A DNA stretch of 19,595 nt, taken from NCBI GenBank assembly GCA_040902585.1, contig JBBDXA010000178.1, positions 1-19,595 of the forward strand, read 5' to 3'. This document shows, piece after piece, positions 7,149 through 13,889 of this stretch (the stretch's first letter is position 1; every line of letters starts with the position of its first letter). The position numbers were made by a program, and so were the translations under genes. Origin of the DNA: JBBDXA01 sp040902585. GTDB lineage: Bacteria; Planctomycetota; Phycisphaerae; Phycisphaerales; Phycisphaeraceae. Below the pieces are notes generated by a model. The model was not told the origin of the DNA. It saw only the letters and a list, made by a program, of their open reading frames with translations, and ran no database searches.

Positions 7149-7546
7149 ATCGACGCCTGTTCATGATGATGCTGCTGGCCGGTGCGACGGCTCTGATGAG
7201 TACGACCGCCGCGCGTGCCGATGAGAAGTCCGACCTTCAGGCCCGCTTCAAGGAGCGGTTTGCCAGGTTGTCGCAACTGCGCGGCGATGGCACCGTTGGC
7301 GAAACGTGGGAAGGCTGGGTCAAATCGTTGAAGGAAGCGGCGCCTGAGATCGCCGCGCTGATCGAAGCGGAGAACACGGATCGGGCGAAGCTTTGCGCGA
7401 TCATTGCCAAGGAGATCGGCGCCACGCCCGAGGAAGTAGGCCGGCGAAATGCCCTGCGCATCTTCAGATCCGCCGAGCCGAACCACTACCTGATGACCGA
7501 CAATGGGAAGTGGGTCCAGAAGAAGGACCTGAAGTCGAAAGAGTGA
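7145..7546 (+). CDS. ydbL: YdbL family (DUF1318) periplasmic protein
   Basis: A 133-residue protein from GTG 7145, which overlaps the ynbE stop (GTGA) and has GGAGG 6 nt upstream, so the two are translationally coupled. Residues 1 to about 25 are a signal peptide (MNRRLFMMMLLAGATALM, then TTAARAD with cleavage after Ala). The mature part shows the DUF1318 pattern: an early VGETWEGWV, a helical ENTDRAKLCAIIAKEIGATPEEVGR, and a C-terminal close with YLMTDNGKWVQKKDL, very like E. coli YdbL, where an equivalent GETLSGY and NGKWLRK are found (recalled, not searched). In E. coli YdbL acts with YdbH and YnbE and is proposed to control YnbE assembly. The gene order and overlaps here match that role. 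Confidence 0.88.
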   Translation: MNRRLFMMMLLAGATALMSTTAARADEKSDLQARFKERFARLSQLRGDGTVGETWEGWVKSLKEAAPEIAALIEAENTDRAKLCAIIAKEIGATPEEVGRRNALRIFRSAEPNHYLMTDNGKWVQKKDLKSKE

Positions 7547-7554
7547 TGAATAGC

Positions 7555-7591
7555 GACAGATAAGGTGCCCGGAATTTCTGTCCTGATTTTT
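7555..7591 (+). terminator. candidate intrinsic terminator after ydbL
   Basis: GACAGA (7555-7560) pairs with TCTGTC (7577-7582) across a 16-nt loop, and a run of five T (7587-7591) follows 4 nt later. The stem is short, so strength is uncertain. Its place, 8 nt past the ydbL stop and before the next operon, fits a terminator. Confidence 0.4.
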
Positions 7592-7626
7592 CGCGCCTTG
7601 CGGCCTTTCGTGGGGTATCCTTTGCA

Positions 7627-9180
7627 ATGGCCTCACGGATGAATCTCATGCCGCATCGATTCAATCGACATCGGGGGGTTGCCGGAAAGGCGCCCGTCGT
7701 TCTGCTCGCCTCGCTGCTGATCGTCGCGGGACTGATCGCGCTGTTGTCGCGCAATCCCTTCAAACCCAGGCCGATGACGGGCGATCCGCAAGACCCGCTG
7801 ATGGTCTACGTCGCGGCGGGGGTTCGTCCGCCGGTCGAGGAGATCGCCGCGCAGTTCCAGAACGAAGTAGGCGTGGCGGTGCGGCTGGATGCCAAGAGTT
7901 CGGGCGCGCTCCTGGCCCTGATCAAGATTGCCGACAAGGGCGACCTGTACATACCCGCGGATGAATATCACATGGAACTGGCCCGCAAGGAAGGCCTGGT
8001 GCGGGAGGTGATTCCCTTCGGAAGGTTCAAGCTGGTGATCGCGGTCGCTCCGGGCAATCCGAAGAACATCGAAAAGCTCGAGGACCTGTTTCGCGAGGAT
8101 GTCACCTTCGCCCTGCCCAACGACGAAACCGCCTGCGGCGTGGTCGCGAAGAAGGCTCTGCTCGCCAGCGGTCAGTGGGATCAGGTCAAGGCGTTCCGCA
8201 AGGTCGAGGCGCCGACGGTGACGGAAGTGGCGATGGTGATTCAAACCGGCTCGGTTGACGCGGGCCTGGTGTGGGATGCGACAGCGCGGCAGTTCGGGCT
8301 TGATATCGTCGATCCGCCGCAGTTTGTTTCGTCGGTTTCGGTCATGAGCGCGGGGGTGCTCAAGACGAGCAAGCGGCCAACCGATGCCCTGCGATTTGCC
8401 CGCTATCTGGCCGCGCCGACGCGCGGGCAGGTGATGCTGAAGAAGAATTTCTACGAAGGCGTGCCGGGCGATCCGTGGGAGCTGGAGCCGAAGATTCTGC
8501 TCTTTGCGGGCGGGCTCAACGGCGTGGGCGTGCGCGACACGGTGGATGAGTTCCGCCTGCGCGAAGGCATCTCGATCGCCGAGGAATATCAGGGCTGCGG
8601 CGTGCTGGTCAGCCAGATGAAGACCGACGCCAAGCGGCCCGATGCGTACTTCGCCTGTGATGTGTCGTTCTCCACCGAAGTGGCCGACCTGTTTCACGAG
8701 TTTCACAACGTCAGCCGGACGCGCATGGTGATTCTCGTGCCTTGGGATAATCCCAGAAACATCCACGGACTGAAAGACCTGGCGCAGGAAGGCGTGAAGG
8801 TCGGCGTGGCGAACGCGGAGATGTCCGCGCTGGGGGCGCTGACGGAGCGCCTGTTTGAAGTCGAGGGCATTGCCGGGGCCATGAAGGACAAGACGCGGTC
8901 CAATGTGCCCACGGCTGACCTGCTGGTCGCGCAACTCGTGGACTCGCGCAGCCTGCACGCGGCGATCGTGTACGAAGCGAACTGTCACAACGTGCTGGAC
9001 CGCGCCAAGGTGATCTATATCGACAACCCCCTGGCGACGGCGACGCAGCCGATCGCCGTGAGCAAGGAAACGAAATACCCGCAGCTCATGGCGCGGTTGA
9101 TCGAGGCGATCACGGCATCCCAGTCGCGCGAACGGTTTGAAAAGGTGGGCTTCGAGTGGCTGTGGCAGAAAGCTGAGTAG
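7627..9180 (+). CDS. membrane-anchored tandem ModA-like substrate-binding protein
   Basis: A 517-residue protein made of two periplasmic binding domains in a row. Residues 22-40 are one hydrophobic helix with no lipobox, so it is probably an uncleaved anchor. Domain 1 (about 57-286) opens with LMVYVAAGVRPPVEEIAAQF and has KSSGALLALI (Ser91-Ser92) and GDLYIPAD, the pattern of ModA/WtpA-type oxyanion-binding proteins. Domain 2 (about 287-517) repeats the layout: ILLFAGGLNGVGVRDTVDEF, then QGCGVLVSQM at 322-331 where SSG stands in domain 1, and DAYFACDVSF. The ligand-binding SSG of domain 1 is therefore replaced by QGCG in domain 2, so the two sites probably differ. The permease and ATPase genes follow. 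Molybdate or tungstate is the nearest family substrate; other anions are possible. ATG 7627 is assumed; its ribosome site is weak. Confidence 0.85.
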   Translation: MASRMNLMPHRFNRHRGVAGKAPVVLLASLLIVAGLIALLSRNPFKPRPMTGDPQDPLMVYVAAGVRPPVEEIAAQFQNEVGVAVRLDAKSSGALLALIKIADKGDLYIPADEYHMELARKEGLVREVIPFGRFKLVIAVAPGNPKNIEKLEDLFREDVTFALPNDETACGVVAKKALLASGQWDQVKAFRKVEAPTVTEVAMVIQTGSVDAGLVWDATARQFGLDIVDPPQFVSSVSVMSAGVLKTSKRPTDALRFARYLAAPTRGQVMLKKNFYEGVPGDPWELEPKILLFAGGLNGVGVRDTVDEFRLREGISIAEEYQGCGVLVSQMKTDAKRPDAYFACDVSFSTEVADLFHEFHNVSRTRMVILVPWDNPRNIHGLKDLAQEGVKVGVANAEMSALGALTERLFEVEGIAGAMKDKTRSNVPTADLLVAQLVDSRSLHAAIVYEANCHNVLDRAKVIYIDNPLATATQPIAVSKETKYPQLMARLIEAITASQSRERFEKVGFEWLWQKAE

Positions 9181-9185
9181 CCCCT

Positions 9186-9282
9186 CGGGTGGCTGGGGCT
9201 GAAGCTTTGTGAAGCCCCGGCCTCTTGGGCGCACAGGGTTACTCGGGCCGGGGCTTGCGCGGACTCCAGCCCCAGCCACCCG
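9186..9282. repeat. nested double hairpin (REP-like)
   Basis: The outer arms, 9186-9201 and 9267-9282, are perfect 16-bp inverted copies (CGGGTGGCTGGGGCTG). Inside, 9212-9222 and 9246-9256 are a second perfect 11-bp pair (AAGCCCCGGCC). Together they form one long GC-rich stem with an internal loop. It sits between the binding-protein stop (9180) and the permease start, so it would be inside the operon transcript and could lower or stabilise expression of the downstream genes. No T-run follows. Confidence 0.8.
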
Positions 9283-9304
9283 ACGCGTAGCGGTTGAATA
9301 GGAT

Positions 9305-10138
9305 GTGCGGACTTTGAGTGATCCCCTTTCCAATTCCTCCGGCGCTCCCCATCGCGTCGGGTCTGATCGGCTCTTCTACTGGGCACTGGGCATCCTCAGC
9401 GGCGTGTATGTCTTTCTCATCGTGGCGATGCTCATCGCCGACGCGACCTACACCACGCCGGGCACGCTGGTCGATTCGCTCAAGAGTGAGAAGATCCAAT
9501 ACGCGATCTGGCTGAGCCTGATCTCCTGCACCATCACTACGATCCTGTCGCTGTGGGTGGCGGTGCCCATCGGGTATCTCATGTCGCGCGTCGAGTTTCG
9601 CGGCAAGGCGATCGTCGATGCGATCCTGGATATCCCCATCGTGCTGCCGCCGCTGGTGGTGGGGCTGAGTTTGCTGATTCTCTTCAAGCTTCAACCCTCG
9701 GCCTGGCTGCGCGAGCATGTGGTGTTTGAGATACCGGCTGTGATCATCGCCCAGTTCATGGTGGCCTGCGCCTTTGCCGTGCGCACGATGCGGGCGACGT
9801 TCGATCACATCTCGCCGCGGCGCGAGCAGGTGGCGCTGACCCTGGGCTGCACGCGCGGGCAGGCGTTTTTCGCGGTGGTGCTGCCCGAGGCGAAGCGCGG
9901 GATGGTCACGGCAGGCACGCTGGCGTGGGCGCGGTCGCTGGGTGAGTTCGGGCCGATCCTGGTGTTCGCCGGTTCCACGAGGCTGCACACGGAGGTGCTG
10001 CCGACGACGGTTTTCCTTGAGCTTCAGGCGGGCAACCTGCATGGGGCGATCGCGGTGTCGCTGATCATGGTCTTCGCCGCGGTGGCGGTGCTGGTGCTGG
10101 CGCGGGCGGCGGGGGTGCGGAATTGGGGGATTGGGTGA
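9305..10138 (+). CDS. ABC transporter permease, ModB/CysT type
   Basis: A 277-residue inner-membrane protein with about six helices; the first spans about residues 24-45 after a polar N-terminus. The cytoplasmic coupling loop holds ALTLGCTRGQAFFAVVLPEAKRG, the EAA-type motif that docks on the ATPase, followed by AWARSLGEFGPILVFAG, which is typical of molybdate and sulfate permeases. DIPIVLPPLVVGLSLLILF and EVLPTTVFLELQAGN are also family stretches. GTG 9305 is the longest start; AGGA at 9299-9302 is too near it, and TTG 9314 would be better spaced, so the exact start is open. It should pair with the upstream tandem binding protein and the downstream ATPase as one importer. Confidence 0.88.
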   Translation: MRTLSDPLSNSSGAPHRVGSDRLFYWALGILSGVYVFLIVAMLIADATYTTPGTLVDSLKSEKIQYAIWLSLISCTITTILSLWVAVPIGYLMSRVEFRGKAIVDAILDIPIVLPPLVVGLSLLILFKLQPSAWLREHVVFEIPAVIIAQFMVACAFAVRTMRATFDHISPRREQVALTLGCTRGQAFFAVVLPEAKRGMVTAGTLAWARSLGEFGPILVFAGSTRLHTEVLPTTVFLELQAGNLHGAIAVSLIMVFAAVAVLVLARAAGVRNWGIG

Positions 10139-10142
10139 AGAC

Positions 10143-10191
10143 GGGGGACGGGGGGCGGGGGACGGGGGCACCTATCGGTGCTACCGCTAAA
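10143..10191 (+). promoter_or_regulatory. G-quadruplex-type tract and small hairpin before the ATPase gene
   Basis: Four runs of five or six G (10143-10147, 10150-10155, 10157-10161, 10164-10168) are separated by 2, 1 and 2 nt, a classical G-quadruplex pattern on the coding strand. It is followed directly by a hairpin GCACC-TATC-GGTGC (10168-10181) and by ACCGCTAA (10183-10190). The whole lies between the permease stop and the ATPase start, so it would be in the mRNA. Confidence 0.55.
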
Positions 10192-10215
10192 CGGGGGAAA
10201 CATTATCCTGCGGGG

Positions 10216-10851
10216 ATGATTGTTGTTTCGTCGCTATCGACTCGGGCCGGGGCGTTTACGCTCGACGATATCTCATTCACGGTGAAGTCGCGCGAGTATG
10301 CGGTGCTGATGGGGCGCACGGGCTGCGGGAAGACGACGCTGCTGGAGGCAATCTGCGGGCTCAAGCCTGTGGCGCGGGGCAGGATCGAACTGGATGGCGT
10401 GGATGTCACCCAGAAGAAGGCGGCCGAGCGCGGGATCGGTTACGTGCCGCAGGACCTGGCGCTGTTTTCGACGATGACGGTGCGCGAGCATCTGGCGTTG
10501 GCCCTGCGCGTGCGGCGATGGGAGAAGGCGGCGATTGAAGGCCGCGTCGCGGAGTTGGCGGAACTGCTGGGCATCGCGCATCTGCTGCCGCGAAGGCCGG
10601 CGGGTCTGTCAGGCGGGGAGCAGCAGCGGGTGGCGCTGGGGCGGGCGCTTTCGTTTCGGCCACGCGTGTTGATGATGGATGAACCGCTCAGCGCCCTGGA
10701 TGATGAAACCCGTCAGCAGATGTACAGCGTCCTCAAGAACGCCCAGCGGCATGAGCATGTGACAACGCTGCACGTGACGCACAATGTGGAAGAGGCGGGG
10801 AAGCTGGCGGACCGGGTGTTGAAGATGGAGGGCGGGCGGGTGGTGAGTTGA
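10216..10851 (+). CDS. ABC transporter ATP-binding protein, ModC-like, no TOBE domain
   Basis: A 211-residue ATPase. ATG 10216 is chosen because ABC homology starts there (MIVVSSLSTRAG); an in-frame TTG at 10123 overlaps the permease and would add only Gly-rich residues from the G tract. Walker A is GRTGCGKTT at 33-41, the Q-loop is YVPQDLALF near 75-83, the signature is LSGGEQQRVALGRAL, Walker B is RVLMMDEPLSALD, and the H-loop is TLHVTHN. All catalytic motifs are present. ModC and CysA proteins usually continue for another 100 or more residues with a TOBE regulatory domain, which is missing here as the frame ends shortly after the ATPase core. It should energise the adjacent permease. No close Shine-Dalgarno is seen. 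Confidence 0.88.
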   Translation: MIVVSSLSTRAGAFTLDDISFTVKSREYAVLMGRTGCGKTTLLEAICGLKPVARGRIELDGVDVTQKKAAERGIGYVPQDLALFSTMTVREHLALALRVRRWEKAAIEGRVAELAELLGIAHLLPRRPAGLSGGEQQRVALGRALSFRPRVLMMDEPLSALDDETRQQMYSVLKNAQRHEHVTTLHVTHNVEEAGKLADRVLKMEGGRVVS

Positions 10852-10880
10852 ATGGTTGCGGGATGGACCGGGGGACGGGT

Positions 10881-10929
10881 GGGCCTCGCGGACACCGGGG
10901 GATCGGCCCGACCGCTAACCGCGCAGCGG
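10881..10929. repeat. GC-rich hairpins between convergent genes
   Basis: GGGCC (10881-10885) pairs with GGCCC (10905-10909), and CCGCT (10912-10916) with AGCGG (10925-10929). The second includes ACCGCTAA (10911-10918), which also occurs at 10183-10190 on the other side of the ATPase gene; both copies are followed soon after by CGGGG and AAA. It fills the gap between the ATPase stop and the stop of the convergent TPR gene and might end both transcripts, though no T-run is present. Confidence 0.4.
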
Positions 10930-10935
10930 GGAAAT

Positions 10936-12495
10936 TCAGGCTGCCGCTTCGCCGCCGTCCTGCAATTCTTTGATCAACGCATTCAGCGCGTTCACCCGTT
11001 CGCGGATATCGCGATAACGGATGTTCGTTTGCAGGAGCATCGACGCGACCTTCAGCGCTTCCTCCGCGTTCTCAACTGATTTGAGCTTTTTCGCGTTGCG
11101 TTCCAAAGCATCCATCAAGAGGTATCGCATGGTCATGGGCAGGTCATCATCCTGCGGCCCCTGGTAAACCTCCAGGCCTTCCTTGAGCGTGGTGATGGCG
11201 GCATCGATCCAGTCCATGTGGATGTAGCAGACACCCAGGGCTTCCTTGCACCTGGCGCGAATGCTCTGGTTGGCCTGGGCATCCTGGAACATGGCCACGG
11301 CATCTTCAAACCTGCGGACCATCACCAGGCGTTTGCCCAACTCGTAGCGCAGCTTCATTTCCGTGGGATATTCCCTGGTGCGCTCTTCGAACTCCTTCAA
11401 TTCAAATACAAGCTGCTCCTGCTTGACCTTTTCCAGGCCTTTCTTAAGCGTTTCGTCGCCTGGATTATCCTTCAGGGCATCGCGGTACATGCGGGCGTAG
11501 CGGTTGAACTGGCGAATCCTGACGTTGCCCACATCCATCTTGAAGCGGTACTGCCCGGTCCTGTCGTAGGCGTCCTTGAGGACCTTCATCGCTTCCTCTT
11601 CGGACTCGTCGGAGGCTTTGCCTTCCAGCGTTCGCACGAATTTCAGAAGCAGATCCAGGTCATCGGGTTTCACTTCGAATGCCTTGCGGGCGCGGGCGAT
11701 GAGTCTTTCGTGGCCAGCCTCGTCGTGGCGCGACTGATCCTCTTCATCCAAGGCCCGCTGTTCGTCGAGGTTCTTGACGCCCTTCATGGCGTCACCCTCT
11801 TTGCCGCGCATGCCCGAGTCGACCATGGTCTTAAGCGCTTCCATGTCGCGAATTTCCTGGATCAGGTTCGCGTCATCGGGCGTGATCGCCAGGGCCCGGC
11901 GGCAGGCTTCGACGCCCTGGCTGTACAGGTGCATGTCCTTGAACAGGGCGATCGCCTTGACGAGAACCGCTTTACTTGCTTTTTTTCCGGAGTTGAGCTC
12001 CATCGTCTTTTCGCCGACCCACAGGCCGATCTCGCCCAGGTCGGTTTCATCGGCGGCCACGTACATGTCGGCGATGCGTTCGAAGACGGTCATGGCGCGG
12101 GCGGCGTTGCGCGGGTCCATGGCCCAGAGCTTGGCGGCATGGGCGAGCTTTTCGATGACGGTCTTGCCGCCGGACTTCATGGATTCAAGCGTGCCGGCCG
12201 GCTTACCGCCGCTGACGAGACGGCGCATGCCGACTTCGTAGAGCGTCTCCCATTCCTTGATGTTGTTGGGCTCGAACTTGAGGCCTTTGATGAAGGCGTC
12301 GATGGCGTAATCGAAGTTGGTGTCGGCGACCTGATGGGCGCGGTCAAACCAGGCGCGGGCCTTGCGGGGGTCGGGCGTGAAGCCGCCGCTGGCGGTCGCT
12401 GTCGATTTGCCGTTGTCTCCGCCGGCGCCGTTCGCTGTCGATTTGCCGCCGTCGCCGGAGTCGCCCTTTTTTTTGCCGAAGCCGAACAGTCCCAT
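10936..12495 (-). CDS. TPR-repeat protein, function unknown
   Basis: A 519-residue soluble protein with no signal peptide. The start is taken at ATG 12495, giving MGLFGFGKKKGD; the frame is open to 12603, but that extension is Arg-rich and unlike protein. Residues about 11-40 are a Gly/Ser/Asp/Lys low-complexity stretch. Helix-turn-helix TPR-like repeats follow: around 58-90 (FDYAIDAFIKGLKFEPNN), 176-215 (ending ALAITPDDANL), and further repeats toward the C-terminus (RRFEDAVAMFQDAQ, WIDAAITTLKEGLEVY). The middle (about 225-275) is charged and may be a linker or coiled coil. TPR arrays bind partner proteins; no partner is suggested by its neighbours. It faces the ABC operon tail to tail. The ribosome site is weak. 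Confidence 0.85.
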   Translation of the reverse strand: MGLFGFGKKKGDSGDGGKSTANGAGGDNGKSTATASGGFTPDPRKARAWFDRAHQVADTNFDYAIDAFIKGLKFEPNNIKEWETLYEVGMRRLVSGGKPAGTLESMKSGGKTVIEKLAHAAKLWAMDPRNAARAMTVFERIADMYVAADETDLGEIGLWVGEKTMELNSGKKASKAVLVKAIALFKDMHLYSQGVEACRRALAITPDDANLIQEIRDMEALKTMVDSGMRGKEGDAMKGVKNLDEQRALDEEDQSRHDEAGHERLIARARKAFEVKPDDLDLLLKFVRTLEGKASDESEEEAMKVLKDAYDRTGQYRFKMDVGNVRIRQFNRYARMYRDALKDNPGDETLKKGLEKVKQEQLVFELKEFEERTREYPTEMKLRYELGKRLVMVRRFEDAVAMFQDAQANQSIRARCKEALGVCYIHMDWIDAAITTLKEGLEVYQGPQDDDLPMTMRYLLMDALERNAKKLKSVENAEEALKVASMLLQTNIRYRDIRERVNALNALIKELQDGGEAAA

Positions 12496-12860
12496 GGCCA
12501 CTCGCTGGAAAGGGGGAAGGATTACCGAGCCGGTCCACCACCGGCATCGGGAGCGTCGCGCATCATCTAGGGGCCGATCGGCCCTGCCAACCAATTGTAG
12601 CAAGGTGCGGGAAGATTTGCTCCCTCGCGGCAGGCTCCTTATCTTTGCCTGTCCGCCTCTTACTCAACTGATTGTGCGCGGGCGGACAGGCGCTGGGTGC
12701 CACGGGTCGCGGAGGCTCGGCGACGAAGACCCGTGCGGGCACCTGAGGCTACCCAACACGGTGATCGCAGGCGCTGGGCACGGGTCTGCTCGCGGACTCG
12801 CCGACCCGTGGCACCCGATCGAGCTTCTGCCAGAATCGTGGCGACAACGAAAGGCGAGTG
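12496..12860. other. gene-free stretch between divergent TPR and dapB genes
   Basis: No convincing gene in 365 bp. The part near 12496-12660 should hold the promoter of the minus-strand TPR gene and has no strong motif I can name. The part 12688-12816 holds a paired hairpin repeat. The dapB ribosome site AAAGG (12850-12854) closes the region. Confidence 0.6.
12688..12816. repeat. paired hairpin repeat upstream of dapB (REP-like)
   Basis: Two hairpins stand in tandem: CACGGGTC (12701-12708) pairs with GACCCGTG (12728-12735), and CACGGGTC (12779-12786) with GACCCGTG (12803-12810). Each is preceded by the direct repeat AGGCGCTGGG (12688-12697 and 12769-12778). GGGTGCCACGGGTC at 12695-12708 is also the exact reverse complement of 12803-12816, so the whole can fold as one large stem. 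The layout is that of a BIME-like dispersed repeat. Confidence 0.7.
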
Positions 12861-13673
12861 ATGGCAACGACAATCGCGATCAACGGCGCAGCTGGACGCA
12901 TGGGCCGCAGACTGGTGGCGCTGGCGGCTGAGGATGCGGACCTGGAAGTCACCGCTGCGCTGGAGGCGCCCGGCCATGCCTTGAGCGGACAGGATGCGGG
13001 CACCCTCTCAGGAGCGCAGGCCTTGGGCGTGGCGATCGGCTCCACCCTTCAAGCCGGGGCTGCCCAGGCCATGATCGACTTCACCGCCCCGCCCGGCTTC
13101 CGCGCGGCCATCAAGACCTGCCTCGAACATGCAGCCAGCGGAAAACCCGTGGCGCTGGTCGTGGGCACCACGGGCCTGTCGGCTGAAGACCACGCCCGGA
13201 TCGACGAAGCCGCGAAGGTGATGCCCGTGCTTCAGGCAGCCAACATGAGCCTGGGTGTGAACCTGCTGCTGGGTCTGGCAGCTCAGGTCGCGCAAAGGTT
13301 GGGAGATGATTACGACATTGAAATCGTCGAGACGCACCACCGCTTCAAGGTGGACGCCCCTTCGGGCACCGCCCTGGCGATCGCGCAGGCGGTGTGCGAA
13401 GCGACGGGTAAGTCGATGGAGAAGGATTTAGTCCACGGCCGCCACGGCGGCGATGAACTCCGCCAGCGCGGCCAGATCGGCATGCACGCCCTCCGCAGCG
13501 GCGATATCGTCGGCAAGCACACGATCAGCTTCGGCACGCAGGGCGAGGAGCTGGCGATCACGCACACGGCCACCAACCGCGATGTCTTCGCGCGGGGTGC
13601 GCTGAAGGCGGCGAAGTGGTTAACCGGCAAGCCGGCGGGCAGGTATTCAATGAAGGATGTGCTGGGGTTGTAG
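12861..13673 (+). CDS. dapB: 4-hydroxy-tetrahydrodipicolinate reductase
   Basis: A 270-residue cytoplasmic enzyme that reduces 4-hydroxy-tetrahydrodipicolinate to tetrahydrodipicolinate with NAD(P)H, the second dedicated step to diaminopimelate and lysine. ATG 12861 has AAAGG 6 nt upstream; the GTG just before it is too close to that site. The Rossmann motif is INGAAGRMGRRL (residues 7-18). The substrate and catalytic signature is ETHHRFKVDAPSGTA starting at 157, with His160 and Lys163 in the positions of the known catalytic pair. GRHG and RSGDIVGKHTISF near the C-terminal half also fit the family. Length is normal. It stands alone, with a hairpin directly after its stop. Diaminopimelate synthesis fits either peptidoglycan or lysine need. 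Confidence 0.97.
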   Translation: MATTIAINGAAGRMGRRLVALAAEDADLEVTAALEAPGHALSGQDAGTLSGAQALGVAIGSTLQAGAAQAMIDFTAPPGFRAAIKTCLEHAASGKPVALVVGTTGLSAEDHARIDEAAKVMPVLQAANMSLGVNLLLGLAAQVAQRLGDDYDIEIVETHHRFKVDAPSGTALAIAQAVCEATGKSMEKDLVHGRHGGDELRQRGQIGMHALRSGDIVGKHTISFGTQGEELAITHTATNRDVFARGALKAAKWLTGKPAGRYSMKDVLGL

Positions 13674-13678
13674 AAACT

Positions 13679-13699
13679 CCCCTCCCTTCCAGGGAGGGG
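13679..13699 (+). terminator. GC-rich hairpin just after dapB
   Basis: CCCCTCCCT (13679-13687) pairs perfectly with AGGGAGGGG (13691-13699) around a TCC loop, 5 nt past the dapB stop. It could end the dapB transcript, but a further G-rich tract rather than a T-run follows. I recall similar CCCTCCC hairpins as frequent intergenic repeats in planctomycetes, so it may be a repeat copy. Confidence 0.45.
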
Positions 13700-13743
13700 C
13701 TGGGGGAGGGTCGAGCGCACGAACTGAAACGAGCTTGGTTGGC

Positions 13744-13783
13744 ATCGGATGCTAAGCCGCAAGCGGCGTAAATCACGTCCGAT
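13744..13783. repeat. cruciform-like element
   Basis: The outer arms ATCGGA (13744-13749) and TCCGAT (13778-13783) are perfect inverted copies, and inside them GCCGC-AA-GCGGC (13756-13767) forms a second tight stem. GCTAA precedes the inner stem, as in the ACCGCTAA motifs flanking the ATPase gene, so the elements may be related. Confidence 0.5.
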
Positions 13784-13845
13784 ACCCCGCCCCGATCCCC
13801 CCATCTTAACCCCCGTCGATGCTGCGACCTGCGATCAGCCGATCC

Positions 13846-13889
13846 TTTAGACGGTTCGATTGAACTTACCCGGACCTGATACGTCTAAA
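13846..13889. promoter_or_regulatory. 8-bp inverted repeat upstream of the giant gene
   Basis: TTTAGACG (13846-13853) and CGTCTAAA (13882-13889) are perfect inverted copies 28 nt apart, about 100 nt before ATG 13988, in locally AT-richer DNA. It may be an operator or a leader hairpin of the long mRNA. Confidence 0.4.

Noticed and set aside
7633..9333. A 566-codon minus-strand frame opposite the binding protein gene.
   Set aside because: Mirror-frame shadow; its translation is rich in Arg, His and Gln with no recognisable motif, while the plus strand encodes clear ModA-like domains.
10123..10215. Longer N-terminus for the ABC ATPase from TTG 10123.
   Set aside because: It overlaps the permease stop and translates the G-rich tract; ABC homology begins at 10216.
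11218..12570. A 450-codon plus-strand frame opposite the TPR gene.
   Set aside because: Hydrophobic but motif-free mirror frame; the minus strand gives consistent TPR helices.
4134..12816. The repeated hairpins as a CRISPR array.
   Set aside because: They are different inverted repeats in separate gaps, with no regular direct repeats and spacers and no cas genes.
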